Shown here: in pieces, positions 8,998 to 17,939 of the stretch
Layout of the letters: each line of letters opens with the position of its first letter
Position numbering within the stretch: position 1 is the first letter of the stretch
Assembly (NCBI GenBank): GCA_944321725.1
Contig: CALUMI010000003.1
Location: 1 to 64,000, forward strand
Origin: an uncultured Muribaculaceae bacterium
Lineage (GTDB): Bacteria; Bacteroidota; Bacteroidia; Bacteroidales; Muribaculaceae
Length of the DNA stretch: 64,000 bases
Direction: 5' to 3'
Position numbers and translations under genes: made by a program
The notes under the pieces: model-generated
What the model was told of the DNA's origin: nothing
The model's database searches: none
The model's input: the letters and a program-made list of their open reading frames with translations, nothing else

Positions 8998-10287
8998 TTA
9001 CAGGCCGAAGGCCTCGCGTATTTTTTCCACATAGTCGAGTTTTTCCCAAGTGAACAGTTCCACGCGCATTGTCTTGTCGCCGTTGTATTTCGAATAGAAT
9101 GTTTTGTCGACGATTTCCGGTTTGCGGCCAACGTGTCCGTAGGCGGCGGTTTCCTGATAGATTGGTTGGCGCAGCTTCAGGCGGCGTTCGATTGCGGCAG
9201 GGCGCATGTCGAACAGGCCGTTGATTTTATCGGAAATTTCAGCGTCTGTAATGTTGACTTTGGCTGTGCCGTAAGTGTTTACATAGAGGCTTACCGGCTC
9301 GGCCACCCCGATTGCGTATGCCACTTGCACCAACGCTTCATCGGCAAGTCCGGAGGCTACAATGTTTTTTGCTATGTGGCGTGCGGCGTAGGCTGCAGAG
9401 CGGTCGACTTTCGACGGGTCTTTGCCGGAGAACGCTCCTCCGCCATGTGCTCCTCGTCCTCCGTAGGTGTCGACTATGATTTTGCGGCCTGTCAGGCCTG
9501 TGTCGCCGTGAGGGCCTCCGATTACGAATTTTCCTGTGGGGTTGACATGCAGAATCAGTCTGTCGTCGAACATAGCCTGTATGTGTTTCGGCAGTTTGGC
9601 TATGACGCGCGGCAATAGTATGGTTTCAACATCTTTGCGTATCACTTCAAGCATTTCGCGGTCGGCAGCGTCTTGGGCTTGTTTCGAGCCGTCGGCAGGG
9701 GAGATGAACTCATCGTGTTGTGTGCTGACTACGATTGTGTGAACCCGTACAGGCCGGTTGTTTTCGTCGTACTCTACGGTTACCTGACTTTTTGAGTCGG
9801 GTCGCAGGTAAGGCATCAGCTTCCCTTCGTGGCGTATGGCCGACAGTTCGCGCAGTATGAGATGGGCGAGGTCGAGCGTCAGAGGCATGTAGTTTTCCGT
9901 TTCGTTGCATGCGTAGCCGAACATCATGCCTTGATCGCCGGCTCCCTGTTCTTCAGCGTTTTCGCGCTCTACGCCCCGGTTGATGTCGGGCGACTGCTCG
10001 TGTATTGCCGAAAGCACTCCGCACGACTCGCCGTCGAATTTGTACTCGCTCTTGTTGTAGCCTATTCCGTTGATTACGCGCCGGGCGGTTTCCATCAGGT
10101 CGATGTAGGCTTCTGATTTAACTTCTCCGGCGATCACCACCTGTCCGGTGGTTACAAGTGTTTCGCACGCCACTTTCGACTCGGGGTCGTAGGCGAGCAG
10201 TTTGTCGACGATGGCATCGGAAATCTGGTCAGCCACTTTGTCGGGATGACCTTCCGAAACCGATTCTGAAGTAAACAGATAATTCAT
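8998..10287 (-). CDS. metK: S-adenosylmethionine synthetase
   Basis: It makes S-adenosylmethionine from methionine and ATP in the cytoplasm. The N terminus [20 protein letters not shown] carries the methionine/ATP-binding segment; [12 protein letters not shown] and [15 protein letters not shown] are the family signatures, the latter with the phosphate-binding lysine. It is 429 residues, complete and of usual length for Bacteroidales. It is a single gene with its own promoter, a SAM-II-like riboswitch in the leader and a hairpin terminator, so product feedback at the RNA level is likely. Confidence 0.97.
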   Translation of the reverse strand: MNYLFTSESVSEGHPDKVADQISDAIVDKLLAYDPESKVACETLVTTGQVVIAGEVKSEAYIDLMETARRVINGIGYNKSEYKFDGESCGVLSAIHEQSPDINRGVERENAEEQGAGDQGMMFGYACNETENYMPLTLDLAHLILRELSAIRHEGKLMPYLRPDSKSQVTVEYDENNRPVRVHTIVVSTQHDEFISPADGSKQAQDAADREMLEVIRKDVETILLPRVIAKLPKHIQAMFDDRLILHVNPTGKFVIGGPHGDTGLTGRKIIVDTYGGRGAHGGGAFSGKDPSKVDRSAAYAARHIAKNIVASGLADEALVQVAYAIGVAEPVSLYVNTYGTAKVNITDAEISDKINGLFDMRPAAIERRLKLRQPIYQETAAYGHVGRKPEIVDKTFYSKYNGDKTMRVELFTWEKLDYVEKIREAFGL

Positions 10288-10347
10288 CTTTCCAATTTGT
10301 TTTAAAGTGGAAAAGTCAAATGCAACGTGAAAATCTGAGGGGTGAAA

Positions 10348-10402
10348 TTCGCAGTTTTAGCATTTTTTTACGTGGTTGCAAGCAGCCAAATTTTTCCACA
10401 AG
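10348..10402 (-). ncRNA. SAM-II-like (SAM-alpha) riboswitch candidate upstream of metK
   Basis: In the metK leader (minus strand) a GUGG/CCAC helix (plus 10396-10399 and 10371-10374) encloses a loop containing AUUUGGCUGCUUGCAA. It is followed by ACGUAAAAAAAUGCUAAAAC. The order AUUUG, CUUGCA, CCACGU, A-rich, GCUAAA matches the conserved core of SAM-II aptamers as I remember it. It ends about 60 bases before the metK start. I could not verify the pseudoknot pairing by hand with certainty. Confidence 0.65.
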
Positions 10403-10425
10403 GTTAATAAATATGTTTTCCGCTG

Positions 10426-10493
10426 CAAAGATAATACAAATCGGGAGCAGAACAATCAAACTTGGCTGAAATTGTTATGCCGGGATGCGGTTT
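10426..10493 (-). repeat. dispersed promoter-bearing repeat, copy A (metK)
   Basis: A 68-bp element. It matches 63 of 68 positions without gaps to 14789-14856 and is also found inverted at 37976-38043. On the minus strand it ends in TATCTTTG (plus 10426-10433), a perfect TAnnTTTG -7 box. TTTGATTG about 20 bases upstream supplies the -33 region. Transcription from it would begin near 10419 and read through the riboswitch into metK. Confidence 0.8.
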
Positions 10494-10502
10494 ATCCCCT
10501 CT

Positions 10503-11315
10503 TTATTTCATTCCTTTGAGGAAGTTTTTGCCGTAGTCGGTTGCATACATGGCCAATGATGTTGCCGATACGGGCACTTTTACTTCGCCTTGAGCCCATG
10601 AGCTGATTTCGTAGGGGTTGTAATAGAATACCAACGAGTCTGCCTCCGGATAGAAGTTTTTAGGAACTTTTACATCGCCTGTTGAGAATACTACGCCATT
10701 TTTCTCCAAATCCTCGATTTTGCAATTATTTTTCCGGGCGATGCTTTCGAGTATCAGATGTCTTACTCCGTTTTGGTCGGCAAATAAGTTTTCTGCGTTT
10801 ACTACGGTGCCGCTTTCTGTGTCATAATTTATGTAGGCTGCGGAGTAGTAGCCGTGGGCTCCTCCCGTATATCCCTGACTTACGATGTGGAACGTGGTCA
10901 GATTGTTGTGGCATAATGTGTCGATGACTATGTTTTTTGACAGCAGCACGATGTCTTCGGGTTTGTCGGGTACGAAACCCACTTTTTCAGCTCCTGTCTG
11001 CACAAAGTCGACCGGTGTCGACAGAAATCTGTCGGCAGCCGCGCTGATTCCTTGTGAAATTGAGTCGTCAGGAAAGGCTGTGGATAGTATCAGTTTTGAT
11101 ATTTCCGAAACGGAGTCTGCCGGTATGGTCAAATCCACTTTTGAGGTGGAATAATACGGTCGTCCTTGTGCGATGTCTTCAGGCACCGTCAATTTGAATG
11201 ATGCTTCTTTGCGAATTGTTAAAAATTCGGTTTCTTTCGCTTTGTTCTCTTTTCCGCCGCAAGCGGGCAGCAGTACCGCTGCCGCCAACAGCCCCGCAAT
11301 AATGGCTTTCATCAT
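10503..11315 (-). CDS. lipoprotein with DUF3298-type domain
   Basis: 270 residues. The signal peptide ends in a lipobox (LLPAC, Cys about 19), so it is a lipid-anchored envelope protein. The middle and C-terminal part has VSQGYTGGAHGYYSAAYINYD, the conserved GGAHG motif of the DUF3298 (RsiV C-terminal) family, after a DUF4163-like segment. In RsiV the domain binds lysozyme; whether this protein does is unknown. It appears to be a single gene. A start at the second Met (11312) is equally possible. Confidence 0.8.
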   Translation of the reverse strand: MMKAIIAGLLAAAVLLPACGGKENKAKETEFLTIRKEASFKLTVPEDIAQGRPYYSTSKVDLTIPADSVSEISKLILSTAFPDDSISQGISAAADRFLSTPVDFVQTGAEKVGFVPDKPEDIVLLSKNIVIDTLCHNNLTTFHIVSQGYTGGAHGYYSAAYINYDTESGTVVNAENLFADQNGVRHLILESIARKNNCKIEDLEKNGVVFSTGDVKVPKNFYPEADSLVFYYNPYEISSWAQGEVKVPVSATSLAMYATDYGKNFLKGMK

Positions 11316-11401
11316 AAAAATGCTTATTTGTTATGTCACTATTCTATACAACACAAATTGCTGTAAAAAGTTTTGGATGATTGTAGTTTTGTGAATGATT
11401 T

Positions 11402-12097
11402 TTAGAAATAGCCGAGCACGCGGAGAAGCCATGGGGTGAGCATGGCTGTGAAGATGCCGTTGAGGGTCAGGCCGAGACTTGCGAATGCCCCATAGCGGTC
11501 GCTGACGGTAATTGCCCGCGATGTGCCTACGGCATGGGCGGCGGCTCCGAGCGACAGCCCTTGCGCTATCGGACTGTTGACGTGTGTTATGTGCATCACG
11601 CCGAAGCCGGTCATTCCGCCTACGATGCCTACGGCCACCACTACGGCAGCCGTGAGCGATGGTATGCCGCCGAGCGATTCTGTCACCTCCATGGCAATGG
11701 GAGTTGTGACAGATTTGGCGGCGAGCGACATCACTATCTCGTGGGAGGCTCCGAACAATTCCGCCACGAACACCACCGACACCACTCCGGATATGCAGCC
11801 TCCAAGAGCCGACAGGATTATCGGGAGCAGTTGTTTGCGTATCGATGACAGTTGCTTGTAAAGCGGCACACCCAATGCCACCACCGCCGGTTTCAGCCAA
11901 AAATCTATGTATACACCGCTTTGCCGATATGTTTCGAACGGTATGTCGTTTGCAATCAAAAATGCTATTATCAGGGCTATTGTGATAAGAATGGGGTTGA
12001 ACAGCGAGCTGTGGGAGCGCGTCTGCACTATTTGCGCCGCGGCATATACCACAAACGTGAGTGCCAATAGAAAATACGGGTTATTGATGTATTCCAT
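11402..12097 (-). CDS. lrgB: LrgB/CidB family membrane protein
   Basis: 231 residues of hydrophobic helices with the LrgB-type segments AAKSVTTPIAMEV and GMTGFGVMHI. LrgB and LrgA form a holin/antiholin-like or metabolite-transport pair in the inner membrane that affects murein hydrolase activity. It overlaps the upstream lrgA gene by 17 bases, which indicates translational coupling. Length is normal. Confidence 0.9.
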   Translation of the reverse strand: MEYINNPYFLLALTFVVYAAAQIVQTRSHSSLFNPILITIALIIAFLIANDIPFETYRQSGVYIDFWLKPAVVALGVPLYKQLSSIRKQLLPIILSALGGCISGVVSVVFVAELFGASHEIVMSLAAKSVTTPIAMEVTESLGGIPSLTAAVVVAVGIVGGMTGFGVMHITHVNSPIAQGLSLGAAAHAVGTSRAITVSDRYGAFASLGLTLNGIFTAMLTPWLLRVLGYF

Positions 12098-12434
12098 TTT
12101 GCAGCCTCCTTACTATCTGATGAATCCATCCGGTGACAACGAAAACCACTATCATGCTTATCACCGACGCCACCACTATCGGGATAATCTGTGTCTTTAT
12201 GATGTCCAAATAAAGCATCAGAGCCACTCCCGGCGGAACGAAAAAGAAACCGAGATTTTTTACCAAGAAGTTGGAAATGCCCTCTACCCACCGCAATTTT
12301 ATCCACCGCAGTTGCAGAAACAGAGTGAGAAGAAGCATTCCGATGATGCTTGAGGGTAGTTTTATGCCTGTCAGCCATACGACAAGCTCTCCCAATGCCA
12401 AGCATCCGAAAATGACAGCGCATTGCAATACCAT
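12081..12434 (-). CDS. lrgA: LrgA/CidA family membrane protein
   Basis: 117 residues with four predicted helices. GELVVWLTGIKLPSSIIGMLLL is the CidA/LrgA signature region and the later VPPGVALM segment also fits. It is the first gene of the lrgAB pair. A TATCTTTG -7 box on the minus strand (plus 12473-12480) lies about 40 bases upstream. Small holin-like membrane proteins of this kind act together with LrgB. Confidence 0.88.
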   Translation of the reverse strand: MVLQCAVIFGCLALGELVVWLTGIKLPSSIIGMLLLTLFLQLRWIKLRWVEGISNFLVKNLGFFFVPPGVALMLYLDIIKTQIIPIVVASVISMIVVFVVTGWIHQIVRRLQNGIHQ

Positions 12435-12562
12435 AATACAAATCTTTTTTTACCTGTTTTGAAAACCGGCGACAAAGATAGGCATAATATGTCGCTGTGC
12501 CATGCGTGCAAGTGAATAAATTGCGCTTATAGATCAAAAGATAAATAATTTCGAATGAAAAA

Positions 12563-12594
12563 TTTGCGTGTTTCAAATCGAAACTATATATTTG
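12563..12594 (+). promoter_or_regulatory. promoter of the metallophosphoesterase gene
   Basis: TTTG (12563-12566) and TATATTTG (12587-12594) are separated by 20 bases, which fits the Bacteroidetes primary sigma consensus. The gene starts 30 bases further on. Confidence 0.75.
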
Positions 12595-12624
12595 TGACAA
12601 CCTAACATTTAAAACATATCTGAT

Positions 12625-13650
12625 ATGGATAAAATTTCAAGAAGATCCTTCCTGCAAAAGGTGGCCACGGTTGCGATGGCCTCTGCCGTAGCTCCTGTTG
12701 CGGCTCTTGCCGCCGATGAGGACGTGAAAACAAAAGCAGTGCCGGGCACCGGCGGTTTTGATGCCGACGGCCGTCCGCTGCCGCCCAAAAAGATTATCGG
12801 GCGCGGCTCGGAGATGAAAATAGTGCAAATCACCGACACGCATCTTAGAGGCGACAATCTTTTGTCGTTCGGCAAATGCGACACTTCCACTACTGTGAGA
12901 AAGGCGGTGGAATATTTCCAGAAGATGGCCGAGAAAGATTTGCCCGACATGTTTATAGCTACGGGCGACTTGGCCGACAACGGCAATCATACCGCTTACG
13001 GAAAAATTCATGATTATTTTGCGGCTCTTCCGCGTCCGGTGTTCTGCGTGCCCGGCAATCACGACAACCGTGAGGCCATGCTTACGCTTCTCGGCGACAA
13101 GATGTGTCCGGTGAAAGACGACATCGCTCCTTATATCTGCTACACGATAGATGGCTATCCTGTGCGCGTAATCTGTGTGGATACGATTGTGCAGGGCAAG
13201 CATTGGGGAGGTGTCACCGAGAAAGTTGCCGACTGGTTGGAGGCTAAATTGGATGAGCAGCCGAGAAAGAAAACCCTTATCTTCACTCACCATCCGCCTT
13301 TCGACACAGGCATGGGATTTATGGACGAGGGATTTGAGAATATCGGACGTTGGGAGGAAATCCTCGTAAGGCATAAGAATCATATCCAGCTTTGCTGCGG
13401 CCACATGCACCGTAACATATCCACACGTTGGCGCGGTGTGCCTGTGACGGTGGCAGCTCCTATCTGCATGTTGATGGAGCTTGATTTCAGCGAGCCGGGC
13501 GGCGACCGTTTCTGGTTGGCTGATCCGCAGTACACGATACATCATTTCTACCACAACCAGATAAACACCTACGGTTGCACAATCCCGACACACGCAAGTT
13601 GGGACGGGCCGTTCCCGTTCAAATATTTGGATGTGGATAAAAAGAAATAG
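12625..13650 (+). CDS. Tat-exported calcineurin-like metallophosphoesterase
   Basis: 341 residues. The N terminus SRRSFLQK is a twin-arginine motif followed by a hydrophobic stretch and AALA, so export as a folded protein is likely. All metallophosphoesterase motifs are present: TDTH, GDLADNG, PGNHDN, THHPP and GHMH. The order and spacing resemble class III cyclic-nucleotide phosphodiesterases (CpdA/Icc type), but the substrate is unknown and a periplasmic enzyme may act on other phosphoesters. tatC and tatA lie immediately downstream on the other strand, which supports Tat export in this organism. Confidence 0.88.
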   Translation: MDKISRRSFLQKVATVAMASAVAPVAALAADEDVKTKAVPGTGGFDADGRPLPPKKIIGRGSEMKIVQITDTHLRGDNLLSFGKCDTSTTVRKAVEYFQKMAEKDLPDMFIATGDLADNGNHTAYGKIHDYFAALPRPVFCVPGNHDNREAMLTLLGDKMCPVKDDIAPYICYTIDGYPVRVICVDTIVQGKHWGGVTEKVADWLEAKLDEQPRKKTLIFTHHPPFDTGMGFMDEGFENIGRWEEILVRHKNHIQLCCGHMHRNISTRWRGVPVTVAAPICMLMELDFSEPGGDRFWLADPQYTIHHFYHNQINTYGCTIPTHASWDGPFPFKYLDVDKKK

Positions 13651-13728
13651 TCAGGGCAGACAATCTCCCTGACAGGTGCAGGAAATGCGGGCAGTGACGG
13701 GCAATCGGGTTGCTGCCCGCGTTTTTTT
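13650..13728 (+). terminator. hairpin and rho-independent terminator after the metallophosphoesterase
   Basis: A small hairpin (GTCAGGG/CCCTGAC, 13650-13673) is followed by a strong one (GCGGGCAG at 13687-13694 with CTGCCCGC at 13713-13720) and a run of seven T. Confidence 0.85.
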
Positions 13729-13744
13729 ATTGCCAGTGGCTGGG

Positions 13745-14530
13745 CTATTTTTTTACAATCAGCGCGCTCAATTCATAGAGCAGGTAGAGCGGCAGAAAAA
13801 CTATTGCGAGTGTAAAAGGGTCGCCGGTGGGTGTGATTATGGCCGCAAGTATCAGAAGCACAACAATGGCATGGCGGCGGTAGCGGCGGAAAAACGCGCG
13901 GCGCAGTATCCCGGCAGCCGACAATGCCCATGCAACCAACGGCAGCTCGAACACAAGGCCGATTACGATGTGCATGGTCGTGAAATTGCTCATGTAGGAG
14001 TCGAGCGAAAGCAGATTGTCGATTGACGAGCTGAGCTGATATTCATATAGGAATCTCAGAGTTACCGGAAATATGACGAAATAGCATATGGCAACGCCCA
14101 AGTAGAACATTATCGTGCCTAAAAGGAATGCCGTGCGCGCTCCGCGTTTTTCTTTGTCGTAGAGAGCGGGGCTGATGAAGCTCCATAAGAAATAGAGCAG
14201 GAAAGGGCACGCGCAAATCAGCGCAAACCAAAATGAGGAGCTGATGTGGGTGAAAAATTGCGACGCAAGGCCCGTGTTGATTATTTTCACCTCAAAAGTG
14301 CCGGTGTCGAATTGCGGCAACCCGGGTATGCCGCCGGTAATTTTTGCGAAAAGGCGGTAGAGTATGAAATCGCCGTGGCACGGGCCGAGTATGATGCGGT
14401 CGAAAATGTCGCGCATGTACACAAATGAAACTGCCGTGAACACGATGAGCACGGCAACCATCTTGAACAGCACTTTCCGCAAATCGTCAAGATGTCCCCA
14501 AAAAGTCTTTTCGCTATTGCCGGCAGACAT
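13745..14530 (-). CDS. tatC: twin-arginine translocase subunit TatC
   Basis: 261 residues of the six-helix TatC family: GHLDDLRKVLFKM at the N terminus carries the signal-peptide-binding region, and the FWALICACPFLLYFLWSF and FELPLVAWALS helices follow. TatC recognises the twin-arginine signal of folded substrates in the inner membrane. It starts 3 bases after tatA, so tatAC is an operon. There is no separate tatB, as is usual for minimal TatAC systems. Confidence 0.92.
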   Translation of the reverse strand: MSAGNSEKTFWGHLDDLRKVLFKMVAVLIVFTAVSFVYMRDIFDRIILGPCHGDFILYRLFAKITGGIPGLPQFDTGTFEVKIINTGLASQFFTHISSSFWFALICACPFLLYFLWSFISPALYDKEKRGARTAFLLGTIMFYLGVAICYFVIFPVTLRFLYEYQLSSSIDNLLSLDSYMSNFTTMHIVIGLVFELPLVAWALSAAGILRRAFFRRYRRHAIVVLLILAAIITPTGDPFTLAIVFLPLYLLYELSALIVKK

Positions 14531-14533
14531 CAG

Positions 14534-14758
14534 TTATTTATTGTCGTTCTTTTCGTCAGAAGTTTCGACCGGTTTGTTGATTTCCTCTTTCACGTCGTTT
14601 ACCCCTTCCTTGAAGCTGCGTATGCCTTTGCCGATGCCGCGCATCAGTTCCGGAATTTTTTTGCCTCCAAAAAGGAGAAGCACGATTATTGCGATTATGA
14701 TAATTTCCGTAGTGCCTATATTTCCAAGAAAGCAGGGTATAAAAAGAATACTGTTCAT
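14534..14758 (-). CDS. tatA: twin-arginine translocase subunit TatA
   Basis: 74 residues. I chose ATG 14758, which gives a short N terminus, a single membrane helix (TEIIIIAIIVLLLFGGKKIPEL) and an amphipathic helix (MRGIGKGIRSFKEGVND), the canonical TatA layout. It forms the translocation pore with TatC. The -7 box of repeat copy B lies 31 bases upstream. The longer open frame to 14818 runs through that promoter and is unlikely to be translated. Confidence 0.92.
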   Translation of the reverse strand: MNSILFIPCFLGNIGTTEIIIIAIIVLLLFGGKKIPELMRGIGKGIRSFKEGVNDVKEEINKPVETSDEKNDNK

Positions 14759-15058
14759 AATGTTTGTTTGGGTTTGAGTTTCTAAGAACAAAGATAATAC
14801 AAATCGAGCGCAGAACAATCAAACTTGTTTGAAATTGTTATGCCGGGATGCAGTTTGTCTTATCGAAAGTATGGTACAAATGTCGGTTGGGTATAAGCAA
14901 ATATCGGCCTCGTGGAGGTTGCGCGTGCCCGGTTTATAGCTGTGAATTCTCTATGTAGCTCATTCACCCGTGCTTGTTTCATCCTTTCCGGGACGCAAAT
15001 CTACAAGCCTCTTGCAATTATGACACACCGTCTTATGTGCCCCATTAATTGGCGGTTG
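14759..15058. other. intergenic region between tatA and polA
   Basis: This 300-base gap holds promoter repeat copy B (14789-14856) and a small hairpin CCTCGTGGAGG (14908-14918). The hairpin's flanks (CGGCCTCGTGGAGGTTGCGC) resemble the hairpin-repeat blocks around the transposase at 20 kb. I see no gene in it. Confidence 0.6.
14789..14856 (-). repeat. dispersed promoter-bearing repeat, copy B (tatA)
   Basis: A 68-bp element, ungapped to copy A (63/68 positions). On the minus strand it ends in TATCTTTG, 31 bases before tatA. The part beyond the promoter boxes (GAAATTGTTATGCCGGGATGC) is also conserved, so it is more than a shared promoter consensus. Confidence 0.8.
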
Positions 15059-17821
15059 TCAATGGGCGGCAAGCCAATTATCTCCGGTGCCGCAGTCAGC
15101 TATGAGCGGTACGGTTGACCGGTATGCGCCTTCCATCTCTTCTTTCACTATGCGGGTTACGGTTTCGAGCTCTTCCGGTACAACGTCGAAATCAAGTTCG
15201 TCGTGTACTTGCAGTATCATTTTCGAGCGCAAGCCTTCCTGCCCAAAACGTTTGAAGATTCGTATCATCGCTATTTTTATGATGTCGGCGGCGGTGCCTT
15301 GTATCGGCGCGTTGATTGCGTTGCGTTCGGCGTAGCCTCTTACCACGGCATTTTGAGAATTGATGTCGGGGATGAGTCTGCGGCGTCCGAACAAGGTGGT
15401 CACGTAGCCTTTCTCACGAGTGTGTGCGATGCTCTCGTCCATGAAGCGTTTCACGTCGGGGAATGTCTGGAAGTATTCCGTTATTATTGTTTTGGCTTCC
15501 GAGCGCGGTATTTGCAGGCGTTCGCTCAATCCGAAAGCCGAGATGCCGTAAATCATTCCGAAGTTGGCTGTTTTGGCTTTGCGGCGTTGGTCGTCGGTGA
15601 CGGCGGAAATGTCTTCGTGGAATATTTTTGCGGCGGTGGCGCGGTGGATGTCTTCTCCCGCAAGAAACGCCTCTACCAATGATTTGTCTTTGCTGGCGTT
15701 TGCCACTATGCGCAATTCGATTTGCGAGTAGTCGGCTGAGAAAAACACATTGCCTTTGCTCGGTATGAACGCCTTGCGTATTTCGCGTCCCTCATCGTTG
15801 CGTATGGGGATGTTTTGCAGATTCGGGTTGGCCGACGACAGCCGTCCTGTTGCTGTCACTGTCTGGTTGAAAGTGGTGTGTATTTTTCCTGTTTCCGGAT
15901 TTATCAATTTCGGCAAGGCGTTGACATACGTTGAAAGCAGTTTCTTAAGTTTGCGGAATTCGAGTATTTTCCCGACGAGCGGATGACGCGAGATGAGTTT
16001 TTCGAGCACTTCTTCTGTAGTGGAGTACTGTCCGCGCACTGTTTTTTTCGCTTTTTCGTCGATTTTCAGTTTTCCGAACAGCACTTCTCCCACCTGTGCC
16101 GGCGAGCTGATGTTGAATTCCATCCCCGCAAGCTCGAAGCATTCATGCTCGATGGCGTTCATCTTCTCGGTAAGCACTTGTGAGTAGGCCTTTAATGTCG
16201 GCACATCTATTGTCACACCGGTCATTTCCATGTCGGCAAGCACCGTTGTGAGCGGAAATTCTATGTCGTTGAGCAAATGCTGCATCTCGTTTTTTTCGAG
16301 TTGTCTGTCCAATATGGGGTGCAGCAGCAGGTTGGCGCGCGCGGTGGCGCAGGCGATGGTGTAGTAGTCTGCTACGGGCAATTCTGCCGGGTCGAATTTC
16401 GATTTTACCGTTCCTTGCGGAATCTCGGCTGTAGGCAATGCCTCATTAAGGTAGACTTCCGAAAGCCGGTCGATGGAGTGTCCCATTTCAGGCTGCAGCA
16501 GATAGTGGGCAATGGCATTGTCGTAGAATGGCGCCGTTAAATGTACGCCGTGCCTGTGCAGCGCGATAATAGCGTGCTTGATGTCGTTGCTTATTTTCAG
16601 GGTTTCGCTTTCGAAAAGGCGTTTCAACTGTGTGGTTGCCTCGGCGCGTTCCTTTTCTGTGTCGGGCATGGGCAGATAAAATGCCTCTTTGCCGGTTACA
16701 GCAATGGCTATTCCTTTCAGTTCGGCGCGCATCGCCTCTTTGTTGGTGGTGGCGACAAATACGCCGCATTTGCCTGCCTGTATTGCTTTGTCGGTCTGTT
16801 CTTTGAACTTTTCGATGTCGGCTATGTGAAAGCCTGTTGTAGAGGTCTGTTTTATGGAGCTTTCTTCCGGTTCCTGTTCCATGAGGTCGTCGAACAGCGA
16901 GGGCATTGCCGGCGTTTTCGCCGGTTTGGACGGTTTCGGCGCGGGCTCGTTTTTAAGCACCCGTTTCAGCAGGGAGCGGAATTCCAGCTCTTCGAAGATA
17001 GAGCGGATTGCTGCCGCGTCGATTTCTTTTCTTTCCAGCTTGCTTTCGTCGAGCTCTATCGGCACATCGGTGCGTATCGTGGCGAGTTGCTTGGAAAACA
17101 GGATGCTGTCGGCGTTTGCCTTGATTTTTTCTTTCAGTGAGCCTTTCAGCTTTTCAGTGTTGGCTATGAGGTTTTCCACCGAGCCGAATTCCATGATTAG
17201 TTTCGACGCTGTTTTCTCTCCCACTCCCGGACAGCCTGCTATGTTGTCGACTTTGTCGCCCATCAGGGCGAGCATGTCGATTATCTGTCCGGGACGCTCG
17301 ATGCCGTATAGCTCGCATATCTCTTTTGTGCCGCGTATTTCCGCGTCTTGTCCTTTGTAGCCCGGACGGTAGATTTTGATTCCGTCGCCGACGAGTTGTC
17401 CGAGATCCTTGTCGGGCGACATTATGAATGTGTCGAATCCATGCCCGCGGCTTTTCACGGCGAGTGTTCCTATCACGTCGTCGGCCTCATAGCCGTCCAC
17501 TTCCATTATGGGGATGCGGTATGCGCAGATTATTTTTTTTATGTAGGGCACAGCTGTTTTTATGTCCTCAGGAGTTGCCTCGCGTCCGGCTTTGTAGTCG
17601 GGAAACATCTCGTGCCGGAATGTCTTGCCGACCGGGTCGAAGCACACGGCTATGTGTGTTGGCGACTCTTTTCGCAGTATCTCCTCAAGCGTGTTGACAA
17701 ATCCGAAAATCGCCGATGTGTTCATGCCGTGGGATGTGAAGCGAGCCGAGTATTTCATTGCGTGATATGCCCGGAAAATCAACGCGTATGCGTCGAGCAG
17801 AAACAGTTTTTTTCTTTCCAT
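15059..17821 (-). CDS. polA: DNA polymerase I, apparently without proofreading
   Basis: 920 residues, full length, acting in repair and Okazaki-fragment processing. The 5' nuclease domain (1-290) keeps its acidic residues (LLDAYALIFR, YEADDVIG, MSPDKDLGQLV). The polymerase domain keeps motif A (FSADYSQIELR), motif B (RRKAKTANFGMIYG) and motif C (QVHDEL). The middle 3'-5' exonuclease domain has the fold's outline, but its metal ligands are gone. Where E. coli has D355/E357 there is V356/T358 (FVATT), at D424 there is A417 (IKHAI) and at D501 there is T493 (ACATA). It should therefore lack proofreading, as in Taq polymerase. Confidence 0.95.
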   Translation of the reverse strand: MERKKLFLLDAYALIFRAYHAMKYSARFTSHGMNTSAIFGFVNTLEEILRKESPTHIAVCFDPVGKTFRHEMFPDYKAGREATPEDIKTAVPYIKKIICAYRIPIMEVDGYEADDVIGTLAVKSRGHGFDTFIMSPDKDLGQLVGDGIKIYRPGYKGQDAEIRGTKEICELYGIERPGQIIDMLALMGDKVDNIAGCPGVGEKTASKLIMEFGSVENLIANTEKLKGSLKEKIKANADSILFSKQLATIRTDVPIELDESKLERKEIDAAAIRSIFEELEFRSLLKRVLKNEPAPKPSKPAKTPAMPSLFDDLMEQEPEESSIKQTSTTGFHIADIEKFKEQTDKAIQAGKCGVFVATTNKEAMRAELKGIAIAVTGKEAFYLPMPDTEKERAEATTQLKRLFESETLKISNDIKHAIIALHRHGVHLTAPFYDNAIAHYLLQPEMGHSIDRLSEVYLNEALPTAEIPQGTVKSKFDPAELPVADYYTIACATARANLLLHPILDRQLEKNEMQHLLNDIEFPLTTVLADMEMTGVTIDVPTLKAYSQVLTEKMNAIEHECFELAGMEFNISSPAQVGEVLFGKLKIDEKAKKTVRGQYSTTEEVLEKLISRHPLVGKILEFRKLKKLLSTYVNALPKLINPETGKIHTTFNQTVTATGRLSSANPNLQNIPIRNDEGREIRKAFIPSKGNVFFSADYSQIELRIVANASKDKSLVEAFLAGEDIHRATAAKIFHEDISAVTDDQRRKAKTANFGMIYGISAFGLSERLQIPRSEAKTIITEYFQTFPDVKRFMDESIAHTREKGYVTTLFGRRRLIPDINSQNAVVRGYAERNAINAPIQGTAADIIKIAMIRIFKRFGQEGLRSKMILQVHDELDFDVVPEELETVTRIVKEEMEGAYRSTVPLIADCGTGDNWLAAH

Positions 17822-17913
17822 GTGATTAAAGCCGTGTTAATCTGAAAAACATAAAATAAATTAAGCAGATGATAATTCGACCGTGAAATTACTACAAACG
17901 AGCAATTATTTAT

Positions 17914-17921
17914 TATTTTTG
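17914..17921 (+). promoter_or_regulatory. -7 box upstream of the polyprenyl synthase
   Basis: TATTTTTG fits TAnnTTTG and lies 19 bases before ATG 17940. No good -33 partner is seen. It argues against the in-frame start at 17883. Confidence 0.45.
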
Positions 17922-17939
17922 TGCCTTAAAAATCGTTGT

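Noticed and set aside
12637-13593. 318-codon ORF antisense to the metallophosphoesterase
   Set aside because: The plus-strand gene has all family motifs; the antisense frame has no recognisable features.
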